From: DATFKA01 sp042095835
GTDB lineage: Bacteria; Bacteroidota; Bacteroidia; Chitinophagales; Saprospiraceae
Assembly (NCBI GenBank): GCA_042095835.1
Contig: JBELML010000028.1
Span: 1-53,103, forward strand
Direction: 5' to 3'
Length of the DNA stretch: 53,103 bases
The position numbers and the translations under genes are program-made. Numbering within the stretch: position 1 is the stretch's first letter; every line of letters begins with the position of its first letter. Positions 34,108 through 43,326 of the stretch are shown piece by piece. Under the pieces are notes generated by a model that was given only the letters and a program-made list of their open reading frames with translations, was not told where the DNA came from and made no database searches.

Positions 34108-35078
34108 AGCGATTTGCTCTGATTGGTGCAGCCGGGTATGTAGCGCCTCGACATCTACAAGCTATTGCTGAAACGGGCAATGAATTAGTTGCCGCTTTAG
34201 ACCCCTCAGATTCTGTCGGTATTTTGGATCGATATTTTCCAGAGGCTGCCTTTTTTACGGAATTTGAGCGTTTTGATCGCCATTTGGAGAAGTTAAAAAG
34301 AAACGGTACGCCCATAGATTATTTGACAATCTGTTCGCCTAACTATTTGCACGATGCGCATATACGTTTTGGATTAAGACATGGAGCGGATGTGATTTGT
34401 GAGAAGCCAATTGTCCTAAATCCATGGAATTTAACTCCATTAAAAGAAATTGAAAATGACACAGGACAAAGTATTTTTTGTGTTTTACAATTAAGGCTAC
34501 ATCCTTCGGTAATTGCCCTAAAAAAAATGGTAGAAAGTGCTCCTTCTGATAAATTATGGGATATTGAGTTAACTTATATTACTACCCGTGGAAATTGGTA
34601 TTACGCAAGTTGGAAGGGAGATAATCAAAAATCTGGAGGTATCGCTACAAATATAGGTATTCATTTTTTTGATATGTTAATTTGGATTTTTGGTAAGGTT
34701 CTTAATCAGGAGGTACATGTTCATTCACATGATAGAGCAGCTGGGGTTTTAAGGTTGGAAAATGGGAATGTTAGATGGTTTTTGAGTATTAATGGAGATA
34801 CCTTACCTTCTGCTATAAGAAATGAAGGAAGGCTAGTTTATAGATCTCTGAAAATTGATGATGAAGAATTTGACTTTAGTCAGGGGTTTGAGAACTTACA
34901 TACTAAGAGTTATCAAGAAATTTTTTCAGGTCAAGGGTTTAGAATAGATACTACAAAACAAGGGATTGATCTAGTTTATCAAATTAGGAATTCATCCCTT
35001 GATAGTATAAAAAATGATTTTCATAGTTTTGTTAAGTTACCAGAAGGGAAACACCCATTTCATAGAATGAACAACTAA
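34104..35078 (+). CDS. wbpB: WbpB-type UDP-GlcNAc(A) 3-dehydrogenase
   Basis: A 324-residue Gfo/Idh/MocA oxidoreductase. The ATG at 34104 was chosen because it gives MKRFALIGAAGYVAPRHLQA and overlaps the previous stop (ATGA). Signature blocks are ALDPSDSVGILDRYFPEA (about 32-50), ERFDRHLEKLK, the EKP motif in CEKPIVLNPWNL (about 95-106) and GGIATNIGIHFFDM near 178-191. WbpB/WlbA enzymes oxidise C3 of UDP-GlcNAc-uronate before 3-amination, with 2-oxoglutarate recycling NADH. The expected partners WbpA and WbpD are not in the window. By hand count the first lines are 45-47% G+C; from about 34440 the sequence falls to 25-37%. Confidence 0.9.
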   Translation: MKRFALIGAAGYVAPRHLQAIAETGNELVAALDPSDSVGILDRYFPEAAFFTEFERFDRHLEKLKRNGTPIDYLTICSPNYLHDAHIRFGLRHGADVICEKPIVLNPWNLTPLKEIENDTGQSIFCVLQLRLHPSVIALKKMVESAPSDKLWDIELTYITTRGNWYYASWKGDNQKSGGIATNIGIHFFDMLIWIFGKVLNQEVHVHSHDRAAGVLRLENGNVRWFLSINGDTLPSAIRNEGRLVYRSLKIDDEEFDFSQGFENLHTKSYQEIFSGQGFRIDTTKQGIDLVYQIRNSSLDSIKNDFHSFVKLPEGKHPFHRMNN

Positions 35079-35130
35079 TTGAGTTCTAAAGATTGCCTTT
35101 AGAGAGCGCTTTCTTTTTAAAATTATCAAT

Positions 35131-37668
35131 ATGTTAAATAAAATTTTTCCGCACATTGTAGCAATCCTCTTTTTTTTTATCGTTGGGACTATTTACTTTT
35201 TACCTGAGGTACAGGGTGAAAGGTTACAATCAACAGATGTAATTTCTGGAAAGCAAATGAACGGGGAAGTCTACAGTTTTGAGAAGAAAACAGGTGAAAA
35301 ATATTATTGGAATAATGGGATGTTCGGTGGTATGCCATGGCGATTATTAATTTATGGAAGAGATCAAAATGCAATCAAAAACTTAGCAAGTAAGGCGACT
35401 TCTTTATGGCAAAAAAGAGTTCCTGGTGCTTTTTTCAAGCTCGCATTAACCAGTTATATTGCGCTAATTTTATTAGGTGTTAACCCTTGGTTAAGTATGA
35501 TAGGTGCTTTCGCTTATGCCTACAATACAAATTTTATAGTCATTCAAGAGGCAGGACATTCTTCGAAGGTGGATATCATGAGTGCATTCCCATTTATAGT
35601 TGGAGGAATCCTTTTAGCTTTAAAAAATAAATTAAAAATAGGGGGCTTACTTTTTGCTGTTGGTTGTAGTTTGGCGCTTTATTACAATCATATACAGATG
35701 ATGTATTACCTTGTAACATTGTTAATCATCTTTTTTCTGGTTTATATAGTTGTTTTTGTCTTTAATGAAAAGAAAAAGATTAATTCGTTATTCTTACCTA
35801 TATCTATTTTACTTGTCTGTGCATTTGTAGCACTTTCTTCGGGAAGCCTTCAACTTTATTCCTCAAAAACTTTTTCAGAGGCTACAATGAGGGGAGAGCC
35901 AATTTTAAATGTAGATCGTCCAAACCAAGAAGCACAGAGTAGCTCGGAAGTTGATGGATTGGAATGGGGTTATGTAACCCAGTGGAGCAATAACCTGAGT
36001 GATGTATTTACTATTTTAGTACCTAGACTTGTTGGGGGATCAGGGGGAGAAGAAGTTAGTGTTGATTCTGAAATGGGGCGATTAATGTTAAATAATGGAG
36101 CATCTAGAGGAAGTGATAATACAGTGAGAGCCCCGATGTATTGGGGAGGGCTTCCGTTTACTAGTGGGCCATATTATCTAGGAGCTTTATTCCTTTTTAT
36201 TTTTGTTTTTTCAATGTTTCACGTTTCTCCTTCTTTAAGATGGGGGATTTTTATAGCTTTTATTGTAGGGTTAATCATATCAATGGGAAAAAATGCGTCA
36301 TGGTTAGTGAGACCAATGTATGATTACTTACCACTATTTAATAAATTTAGAGCACATAGTTCTATTACTACTGTACTTCCTGCTCTATTAATATTCCCTA
36401 CCTTTATTGGCCTTAGTACTAGTATTGATAAAGGAAGTAGCTCTAAATCGCTTAAGGCGGTCATTTTTTCAACGGGGATTGTCGGCGGACTATGTCTTAT
36501 ACTTGCCTTATTAGGCCCATCTTTATTTGACTTTCTTACCGCAAGAGAGGCCTCTTACTCCAGCCAAATTCAAAATATTTTTATAGAGGAACGTAAAAGA
36601 ATACTTAGAAATGATGCTTTTAGGTCATTGTTTTTTGTTTTAGCAGGAGCTGCACTTTTATACTTGTACTTTAAGGATATTTTAAAAAGTAAGTATGTTC
36701 TTTTTGCTTCTTTAGGAGTTTTAATGGTCATCGATTTATGGGGAGTAGATAAGCGTTATATAGACCAGGATAATTATGTGCAAATACAAAATGATCAACA
36801 AAACTTTATTCCAAGGGCAGTGGATCAACAAATTTTTAATCTTGAACCAAAAGGACGAGGTTATTACAGAGTATTAGATTTATCCATTGGAACTTTTTCA
36901 TCTGCAAGTACTTCATACCATCATAATACTATTGGAGGCTACTCTCCGGCAAAGCTCCAAAGAATAGAAGACTTAATAAATATTCATATCTCAAACAATA
37001 ATCAGCAGGTGCTGAATATGTTGAATACGAAATATATTATCCAAAGAGATCAAAAGCTCCAAAGAAATCCTAATGCTTTGGGGAATGCGTGGTTTGTAAA
37101 AGACCTAATTCTAGTAAATTCTCCGAGAGAAGAAATTAATCAATTGTCAGATATTAATACAGGCAATTCAGCAGTTGTTCTGAGTTCAGAATTTGAGGAG
37201 GAACTTTCTGGATTTTCTGCTGGAGATGGTCAAGGTACAATAGAATTGATAGATTATAAACCTAATAGATTAGTTTACAAATCTAATACAACGAGTGATC
37301 AACTAGCAGTCTTTTCTGAAGTTTGGTATGGTAAGAATAAAGGTTGGTCGGCAAAAATAGACGATTCAAGAGTCCCAATTATTAGGTCAAACTATTTGTT
37401 GCGGTCTTTAGTTGTTCCTTCAGGAGAGCACACCATTACGTTTGAATTTACTCCGAAAACACCAGCAGTTCTAAAATGGCTAACAATATTAAGTTCTTGG
37501 GGATTACTCCTTACCTTTCTCGGCTATTCCGGGTATTTGATTTATGTGTGGATTAATGAACCGCTTCCGGAAAAAATAAATAAAGCTAAACCAGCGCGTA
37601 AAGCAAAGAGTAAGTCTAAGAAAACTAAAGGGAAAGTAAAATCGCAAAAGCCTAAAAGAAAGAAATAA
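35131..37668 (+). CDS. YfhO-like multi-pass membrane protein
   Basis: An 845-residue integral membrane protein of the YfhO/GT-C-like type. The N-terminal membrane helix is followed by a periplasmic loop with YWNNGMFGGMPWRLLIYG (about 55-75), a hallmark of this family. Then come about ten further membrane segments (to about 545), a soluble periplasmic domain (about 560-780), a last helix (about 785-808) and a very basic tail (KAKSKSKKTKGKVKSQKPKRKK-type, about 818-845). YfhO in Gram-positives transfers sugars from lipid carriers to lipoteichoic acid; a lipid-linked glycosyltransferase role is plausible here. Its stop directly adjoins the convergent stop of the next gene (37668/37669). Confidence 0.85.
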   Translation: MLNKIFPHIVAILFFFIVGTIYFLPEVQGERLQSTDVISGKQMNGEVYSFEKKTGEKYYWNNGMFGGMPWRLLIYGRDQNAIKNLASKATSLWQKRVPGAFFKLALTSYIALILLGVNPWLSMIGAFAYAYNTNFIVIQEAGHSSKVDIMSAFPFIVGGILLALKNKLKIGGLLFAVGCSLALYYNHIQMMYYLVTLLIIFFLVYIVVFVFNEKKKINSLFLPISILLVCAFVALSSGSLQLYSSKTFSEATMRGEPILNVDRPNQEAQSSSEVDGLEWGYVTQWSNNLSDVFTILVPRLVGGSGGEEVSVDSEMGRLMLNNGASRGSDNTVRAPMYWGGLPFTSGPYYLGALFLFIFVFSMFHVSPSLRWGIFIAFIVGLIISMGKNASWLVRPMYDYLPLFNKFRAHSSITTVLPALLIFPTFIGLSTSIDKGSSSKSLKAVIFSTGIVGGLCLILALLGPSLFDFLTAREASYSSQIQNIFIEERKRILRNDAFRSLFFVLAGAALLYLYFKDILKSKYVLFASLGVLMVIDLWGVDKRYIDQDNYVQIQNDQQNFIPRAVDQQIFNLEPKGRGYYRVLDLSIGTFSSASTSYHHNTIGGYSPAKLQRIEDLINIHISNNNQQVLNMLNTKYIIQRDQKLQRNPNALGNAWFVKDLILVNSPREEINQLSDINTGNSAVVLSSEFEEELSGFSAGDGQGTIELIDYKPNRLVYKSNTTSDQLAVFSEVWYGKNKGWSAKIDDSRVPIIRSNYLLRSLVVPSGEHTITFEFTPKTPAVLKWLTILSSWGLLLTFLGYSGYLIYVWINEPLPEKINKAKPARKAKSKSKKTKGKVKSQKPKRKK

Positions 37669-38967
37669 CTAGAGGGATTCCAGGAACTTTGTATATTTTT
37701 TAGCCAATTCTTTTCTTGAATATTGCTCAATATTAATACTTTCGAGAAGATTTTCATTCCTTTGGAAAGCATTAAATAAGTCGAGGATTCTATTTTTTAC
37801 ACCAGTATAATCAGTGTAATCATGTATAGTACCTGACTTTGTTTCTCGTAGGATTCTAGCTGCATCTTTATCTGGAGGGCCGATGCATAATATATTCCTT
37901 TTCGCTGCCATATATTCGTATAGCTTTCCGGGTAAAACTCCTGCAGAGTTTGGGGTATTGTTAATTGGTAATAATAGAACCCTTGCGGCTCTTAAAATTG
38001 GTATTACCTCTGAATGAGGTAGAAAGTCTACCTTTTCAAGATAAGAGCTTAAATTATTGTCCTGAATAGATTTTATAATGGAGTGATCTACATTTCCAAT
38101 AAGTACAATCTTTAAGTTTTTTAAAAACTCAGGCATCTCATTCGTTAAATCTTTTAGTACTGACCATAAAATAGCTGGGTTTCGGTCTTTATTCATAGAC
38201 CCAATATGACAGATAGTGAATTGACTATTTAGTTCTGGTTTTGGGGAATTAAAATCTTGTGGGTCATAACCGTTTGTAATAACCTGGATATCATTTCTTT
38301 GACTGATTTGTTCAAAATCTTTAGCCCAGCTCCAGCTTACGGTAACAATTTTTGTCGCCGTCGATAAAACTTGCTTTTCCATCCTTTTATGTAAACCATC
38401 AGAAAACTTAGTTAGCTTAAGTTGGTGATAAAAATCAATTTTAGTCCAAGGATCCCTAAAATCAGCTACCCATGGGATATCATGTTTTTTCTTAATGTAA
38501 TAGGCAATCCTATGAGTGGTATGTGGAGGTCCGGTAGAAATAATTACATCTACTTTTTGAGTAGATAGGTATTTATTTAAGTACTTTATAGAGGGCCTTA
38601 TCCAAAACATCCTGGCATCTGGGATAAAAAAGTTTCCTCTAATAAATACTGAAATATTTTGAGTGAAATTATTTGATTTCTTTTCATTAATAAAGCCGGA
38701 GTAAATTTTTTCCCCTTTCTTTTTACGTGTAAATTTCTTGTATAAGTCATAGGGCTCCCAGATTGGCACTTTTAATACCTCGATATCATCAGGAACTTCA
38801 TTTATAAGGCTCTTGTCTTCAACGGGCACTTCTCCCTGATCTACTGTGAAGATTATAGGGGCCCAACCAAAACTGCTGAAATATTTTGACATTTTAAGCC
38901 ATCGCTGCACACCACCACCACCAGCAGGAGGCCAATAGTAGCTGATAATTAGTACCTTTTTATTCAT
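37669..38967 (-). CDS. Glycosyltransferase family 4 (GT-B)
   Basis: A 432-residue GT-B enzyme. The acceptor side begins with IISYYWPPAGGGGVQRWLKM (about 5-24), the glycine loop typical of GT4. The donor-binding C-terminal half includes ICHIGSMNKDRNPAIL (about 250) and NTPNSAGVLPGKLYEYMAAKRNILCIGPPD near 340-365, where the Glu of the KLYEYMA motif contacts the nucleotide sugar. It should add a sugar to a lipid-linked glycan on the cytoplasmic side. Its ATG overlaps the end of the lyase gene by 8 bp, so both are cotranscribed leftwards. Confidence 0.9.
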   Translation of the reverse strand: MNKKVLIISYYWPPAGGGGVQRWLKMSKYFSSFGWAPIIFTVDQGEVPVEDKSLINEVPDDIEVLKVPIWEPYDLYKKFTRKKKGEKIYSGFINEKKSNNFTQNISVFIRGNFFIPDARMFWIRPSIKYLNKYLSTQKVDVIISTGPPHTTHRIAYYIKKKHDIPWVADFRDPWTKIDFYHQLKLTKFSDGLHKRMEKQVLSTATKIVTVSWSWAKDFEQISQRNDIQVITNGYDPQDFNSPKPELNSQFTICHIGSMNKDRNPAILWSVLKDLTNEMPEFLKNLKIVLIGNVDHSIIKSIQDNNLSSYLEKVDFLPHSEVIPILRAARVLLLPINNTPNSAGVLPGKLYEYMAAKRNILCIGPPDKDAARILRETKSGTIHDYTDYTGVKNRILDLFNAFQRNENLLESINIEQYSRKELAKKYTKFLESL

Positions 38968-41182
38968 TTCTTATTTTTAACAGTTTTCCATATCCATTTG
39001 AGTAAAACTCTGGTAAGGTGAAATTACTCTTAAATGGAACATTAGAGAAGTCACTTATTTTGACAGCATTAGAAAGGATTTCAATTCTTCTAATCTGTTT
39101 AATTTTTTTATAGCTTAGTTGAAGAGCAATACTATTTTGATCGAGAGCTAAGTAGTCAATTCTGGTGGATTTATCTAATACAAAAAGTCCAGTATTACCA
39201 TTTGGCCAATTGTTCTGTTCAATTTCTTCTACAATTAATGTGGCATGAGCAGTAACAGACCTAAAGGCTAGTCTTTTTTCAGGTATTGGAGTATATAGAT
39301 AGGTTCCAGGATCAATTAGGATTGATTTATTGTCAATAAAAAGTGTGATAGATAGTTTGTCGTTATGGACATGTCCCCATGCGGAATGCATTTTAGGGTT
39401 ACTAAGGCCTGAAAAAGTTAAAAAAAGTCTGTCCGATTTGATTATCGTTAATTGGAAATTTGGATAGGTAATAAATTTTAAATTATCTGTAAATGACTGT
39501 TCATTATTTGTGTCAGTCGTAAAACTTTTCGTAGAAGTGAATTTATATTCTTCGAGGGGTATAGAATTCCAAGAATTGTAAATAAAATTTGATTTAATAG
39601 TGTTTGATTCAATCGATTTACTTAGGGTGATTGGTGTTGGCTTAAAGGAGGAGATAATAGGATGAAGTTTTTTGTAATAATTTAATATTTGATTGTCAAA
39701 TAATAAGCCCCCCAAAGCTAGTAAAGGAATTGGGGAAAGATCATTTTCATCCCAAAAGAAATCCCCATCATAGTTTTGGCCATAAGCTTTAAGATTTTTA
39801 TAGATTTTAATCGCATTGCGATGAGTCAATAATTGACCAAAAGGAAATATTTTTAAAAACCTTCCACTGTCGTGGTCACCTATAGCTGGGATAGTTAAAT
39901 TAGGGCCAGTAATATTTGCAATAAATAGAATGCTCCTGTATAATTTGTCAAAAAAGGAATCGGGTAAAATGATCTCCTTATTAATAAGGAACTGTTGTTG
40001 GTTCAATGGTTTCAATAACCTTGACTTTGAAACTGCACCTGGGGTATATCTCGATAATGAGCTCAGCCTTTCTCTTGGGATTCTCTGAATAAGAAATGTT
40101 GACCATGTTAACATCTCACTACTAAACATATGATAACCTGTAGAACCCTCAAAATTGGTACCGTCCTCAAAAAAATGGTGATCTATACAATAAATTAATT
40201 CTTGGATAGCAAAAGCTAGCCACTGGTCAGTAGTTGAGTTAGATTTGGAATAAGCAGCAATGAATAAGAGTCCAGCGATATTTGCTAAATAATGGTTGTT
40301 ATTGACTCCATCTTTATATTCAAGATTGTTAAGGATGAATTCTCCATAATGAAAAATATTTTTTTCAAAAATACTTTTAAAATGCTCATCTAGGTTTTGA
40401 AAATGGTCATGTTGTTGGAACAGATCATAAGCTACTAAGAGATTAGCTACTCTAATCCCAACATCCATAGTACATGCAAAATTTACCCCTAATCCTATTG
40501 GATTAGTGGACAAAAAATCTAATACCTGGCATTGAAATTCTATCATTAGCTGTTTAGCCTTTGACTTTTCTAGGATGCCTAAAATGGCAAGTTGTGGTAG
40601 GTGTTGTAATCGGGATAATTCCCAAGGTGTTTTAATATCAACTCCTTTCACTCCTTTACTTATATTAGACTGCGTTCTATGCCATTTTTTACTTTTCCAT
40701 CTAAATCCACTTTTGAAATCTTTTTGCCAATCAATTGGGATATAGTTTGGATTGATTTCCTGAATGATACGCCAGTATTTTTTAGACTCTACAAAATGAG
40801 CTGTTGGAATAATTTCTTTTAACCAGGTTCCTTCATTGTCAAATTTTTCGATGGAGAGGTTATGATGGTATTTATAACCTTCTATTCCACAAGCTTGAGT
40901 TGAGTATTGATTATATACCCAACCGCTACCAAGTAGATTGAAGCGATGATCTAACCAATGATCAATAAGGAATTGATAAGGATCAATTTGTATTCTAGAG
41001 GTTATCGGAAGGTCGAAGAAAGAGTAATAAATAGGATTCGATATTGATTTTTCTCTAAGGTCAGTTTTTTCATGCCTGAGCTGGATAAACGGAGCGCGTA
41101 AAATTTCCTTTATATGAGATCTTATTTTTTTGATAATTACGTGTGGAGGAAAAGAAAGGAAATATCGAATCTTTTTGAGCAT
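38960..41182 (-). CDS. Heparinase II/III-like polysaccharide lyase
   Basis: A 740-residue protein of the alginate/heparinase II/III lyase type. The N-terminal part is helical and toroid-like (about 80-420) with YKDGVNNNHYLANIAGLLF near 295-313. The C-terminal beta-sheet domain (about 560-735) has the heparinase II/III signature SAWGHVHNDKLSITLFIDNKSILIDPGTYLY, whose conserved HxHND and DPGTY residues are seen. Such genes are frequent inside polysaccharide assembly clusters, where the lyase may trim or release uronate-containing polymer. No clear signal peptide is visible, which is unusual for a lyase. It diverges from wecB over 74 bp. Confidence 0.87.
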   Translation of the reverse strand: MLKKIRYFLSFPPHVIIKKIRSHIKEILRAPFIQLRHEKTDLREKSISNPIYYSFFDLPITSRIQIDPYQFLIDHWLDHRFNLLGSGWVYNQYSTQACGIEGYKYHHNLSIEKFDNEGTWLKEIIPTAHFVESKKYWRIIQEINPNYIPIDWQKDFKSGFRWKSKKWHRTQSNISKGVKGVDIKTPWELSRLQHLPQLAILGILEKSKAKQLMIEFQCQVLDFLSTNPIGLGVNFACTMDVGIRVANLLVAYDLFQQHDHFQNLDEHFKSIFEKNIFHYGEFILNNLEYKDGVNNNHYLANIAGLLFIAAYSKSNSTTDQWLAFAIQELIYCIDHHFFEDGTNFEGSTGYHMFSSEMLTWSTFLIQRIPRERLSSLSRYTPGAVSKSRLLKPLNQQQFLINKEIILPDSFFDKLYRSILFIANITGPNLTIPAIGDHDSGRFLKIFPFGQLLTHRNAIKIYKNLKAYGQNYDGDFFWDENDLSPIPLLALGGLLFDNQILNYYKKLHPIISSFKPTPITLSKSIESNTIKSNFIYNSWNSIPLEEYKFTSTKSFTTDTNNEQSFTDNLKFITYPNFQLTIIKSDRLFLTFSGLSNPKMHSAWGHVHNDKLSITLFIDNKSILIDPGTYLYTPIPEKRLAFRSVTAHATLIVEEIEQNNWPNGNTGLFVLDKSTRIDYLALDQNSIALQLSYKKIKQIRRIEILSNAVKISDFSNVPFKSNFTLPEFYSNGYGKLLKIRNE

Positions 41183-41256
41183 GTAATAGAAGTTATGTAA
41201 ATCAACCTTTAAATTTTATCTTGCAGCATTCTCAAATAGCACGATTAACTCGAAAG

Positions 41257-42354
41257 ATGAAGAAAGTAGGCATAGTTGTCGGAACGCGACCCAATTTCAT
41301 AAAAATTAGTCAGTTTGAAAAAGAATTTGAAAAGTATCCTGACCAATTTGAATATAAATTGATTCACACTGGGCAGCATTTCGACGATGCCATGTCAAAG
41401 GTGTTCTTTAGGCAATTAGAATTAAAAGAACCAGATGTATTCCTGAATATTCAGAGAAAAAAACCGGCCTGGCAGATTGGAGAAATTATTAAGTCTCTAA
41501 GTGACTTTTTTACAGCTTGGACACCTGACCTTCTATTTGTTGTCGGGGATGTTAATTCTACTCTAGCCGCAGCAATTACTGCTCAAAAAGAAGGTATTAA
41601 AATTGCTCATTTAGAGAGTGGTTTAAGGAGTGGAGACTTAGAAATGCCCGAGGAAATAAATCGGATTTTGACCGACCAAATTACAGACTATTTCTTTGTT
41701 ACAGAGCAGAGTGGGCTAGATAATTTACTAACTGAAGGAAAAATAAAAGATAAGATTTTTTTTGTTGGTAATACCATGATAGATACTTTGGTTGCTTTTG
41801 ATCAAAGTATTGGTCAGAGTCCAATTTTAAATGACTTGGGCATTGAGCCTCAGCAATTTGTTCTGATGACAATGCACCGCCCTTCAAATGTCGATAATAA
41901 AGTTGGATTAGATCGGATTTTTGAGTTGATGGAATATTTAGATCCTAAAATAAAGATCGTATTCCCTATGCATCCTCGTACACGTCAACGGATAGCCAGT
42001 TTTGGCCTTGAGGACCGCTTGGATAATCTTAAACAGTTAATCATTACTCCTCCAATGGATTATTTTGCTTTCCAACGGTTGATTAAGGATTGTAAATTTG
42101 TTTTGACTGATAGTGGTGGTATTCAAGAAGAAACTACCTTTCGGAGAGTACCTTGCTTAACTCTTCGTAATAACACTGAGCGTCCGAGTACTATTCAAGT
42201 AGGTACAAATATTTTATTAGATACAGATATCGATTCAATTAAAGCAAATATGGATAATATCTTTTCCGGATCGTTTAAAAAAGGAGAGATTCCACCTCTC
42301 TGGGATGGTAAAACTACTGAGCGTATTGTTGATCTACTATCTGAATTATTGTAG
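41257..42354 (+). CDS. wecB: UDP-N-acetylglucosamine 2-epimerase (non-hydrolysing)
   Basis: A 365-residue epimerase. An upstream TTG (41221) extends the frame, but the ATG at 41257 gives the standard start MKKVGIVVGTRPNFIK. Conserved blocks are HTGQHFDDAMS near 48-58, VVGDVNSTLAAA near 97-108, HLESGLRSGD near 122-131, MHRPSNVDN near 207-215 and LTDSGGIQEE near 285-294. WecB interconverts UDP-GlcNAc and UDP-ManNAc. With wbpB nearby, a WbpI-like role on a diacetamido-uronate is also possible. Four bases separate it from the sulfotransferase gene downstream, so they form one transcript. Confidence 0.93.
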   Translation: MKKVGIVVGTRPNFIKISQFEKEFEKYPDQFEYKLIHTGQHFDDAMSKVFFRQLELKEPDVFLNIQRKKPAWQIGEIIKSLSDFFTAWTPDLLFVVGDVNSTLAAAITAQKEGIKIAHLESGLRSGDLEMPEEINRILTDQITDYFFVTEQSGLDNLLTEGKIKDKIFFVGNTMIDTLVAFDQSIGQSPILNDLGIEPQQFVLMTMHRPSNVDNKVGLDRIFELMEYLDPKIKIVFPMHPRTRQRIASFGLEDRLDNLKQLIITPPMDYFAFQRLIKDCKFVLTDSGGIQEETTFRRVPCLTLRNNTERPSTIQVGTNILLDTDIDSIKANMDNIFSGSFKKGEIPPLWDGKTTERIVDLLSELL

Positions 42355-42357
42355 GAT

Positions 42358-43326
42358 ATGTCGAATAAGAGTAAGGTGATAAACCTAAAAAAGATTTTTG
42401 TTTCAGGTGTTGGGCGATCAGGCACTACTTTAATTCAAAGCATGCTTAATGCGCACTCAAAAATTGGTGTACCTCCTGAGCATCAAATGGTTAAGAAATA
42501 TTTAGTCCCAGCCGCAGGTAACAGTTTGAATATTGCATCTAAAAGTGATTTAAAGGCGCTTCTTCAAGTAGATCAACGAATAGCTGATATTGGAATGGAC
42601 ATCGATCTCCTTTTAAAAACGGTAGACTTCGATGGTGAAAATATTCCCAAAAGTATAAGGTCTTTGATATTGTCTTTTTGGCAAACTTACCTCGGTGATG
42701 AACAAGTTGTTGCAATAGGAGATAAGGATCCATTATACATGAATTATATTGAAGAATTGCATGAAAATTTTCCAGATGCTTATTTTTTGCAGATTATTAG
42801 GGATCCAAGGGATGTCCTTTTATCTAGGATGAAGAGTAAATGGGGGGCGAATACATCGTTTCTAGTACATTTATTAGAAACTAAATATGGATTAGAGTAT
42901 TGTACAAACAAGGCGAAAACCCTCTTTGGTGCCAAGTATTACAGCTTCAAGTATGAGGATTTACTTGATCGCCCAGATTATATTCTGAATGGTATCTGTG
43001 AATGGTTGGATATACCATATGAGCAATCGATGCTTGATTATCATCAAATATCTGCATCCATTATCCTAAAAGATGAAAAGAGTTGGAAAAAAAATGTACA
43101 GAGACCACTTCTGAAAAAGAATACCCAAAAATGGAAAGCAGGGTTAAATACAAAACAAATAAGAGTTTCTGAAACTTTATTAAAAAAAGTATTGAATGAA
43201 TATCAATATGCTACTATTCCAAAGAATGATCTTGGTTTTTTATCTAAGCAGGGTTATCAGTTGTTATTTCATGTTTTTATAGGTCTAAAAAGGTTGAAAA
43301 AAAATACTAAACTTGCCTATTTATAA
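42358..43326 (+). CDS. Sulfotransferase family protein
   Basis: A 322-residue PAPS-dependent sulfotransferase-like protein. The 5'-phosphosulfate loop is FVSGVGRSGTTLIQSML (about 14-30), and the 3'-phosphate motif is QIIRDPRDVLLSRMKSKWG (about 144-162). It would transfer sulfate from PAPS to a hydroxyl of a sugar, probably of this locus's glycan. A second, divergent sulfotransferase lies at 47779. The 3' end overlaps the convergent glycosyltransferase gene by 20 bp. The PAPS-making genes are not in the window. Confidence 0.87.
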   Translation: MSNKSKVINLKKIFVSGVGRSGTTLIQSMLNAHSKIGVPPEHQMVKKYLVPAAGNSLNIASKSDLKALLQVDQRIADIGMDIDLLLKTVDFDGENIPKSIRSLILSFWQTYLGDEQVVAIGDKDPLYMNYIEELHENFPDAYFLQIIRDPRDVLLSRMKSKWGANTSFLVHLLETKYGLEYCTNKAKTLFGAKYYSFKYEDLLDRPDYILNGICEWLDIPYEQSMLDYHQISASIILKDEKSWKKNVQRPLLKKNTQKWKAGLNTKQIRVSETLLKKVLNEYQYATIPKNDLGFLSKQGYQLLFHVFIGLKRLKKNTKLAYL

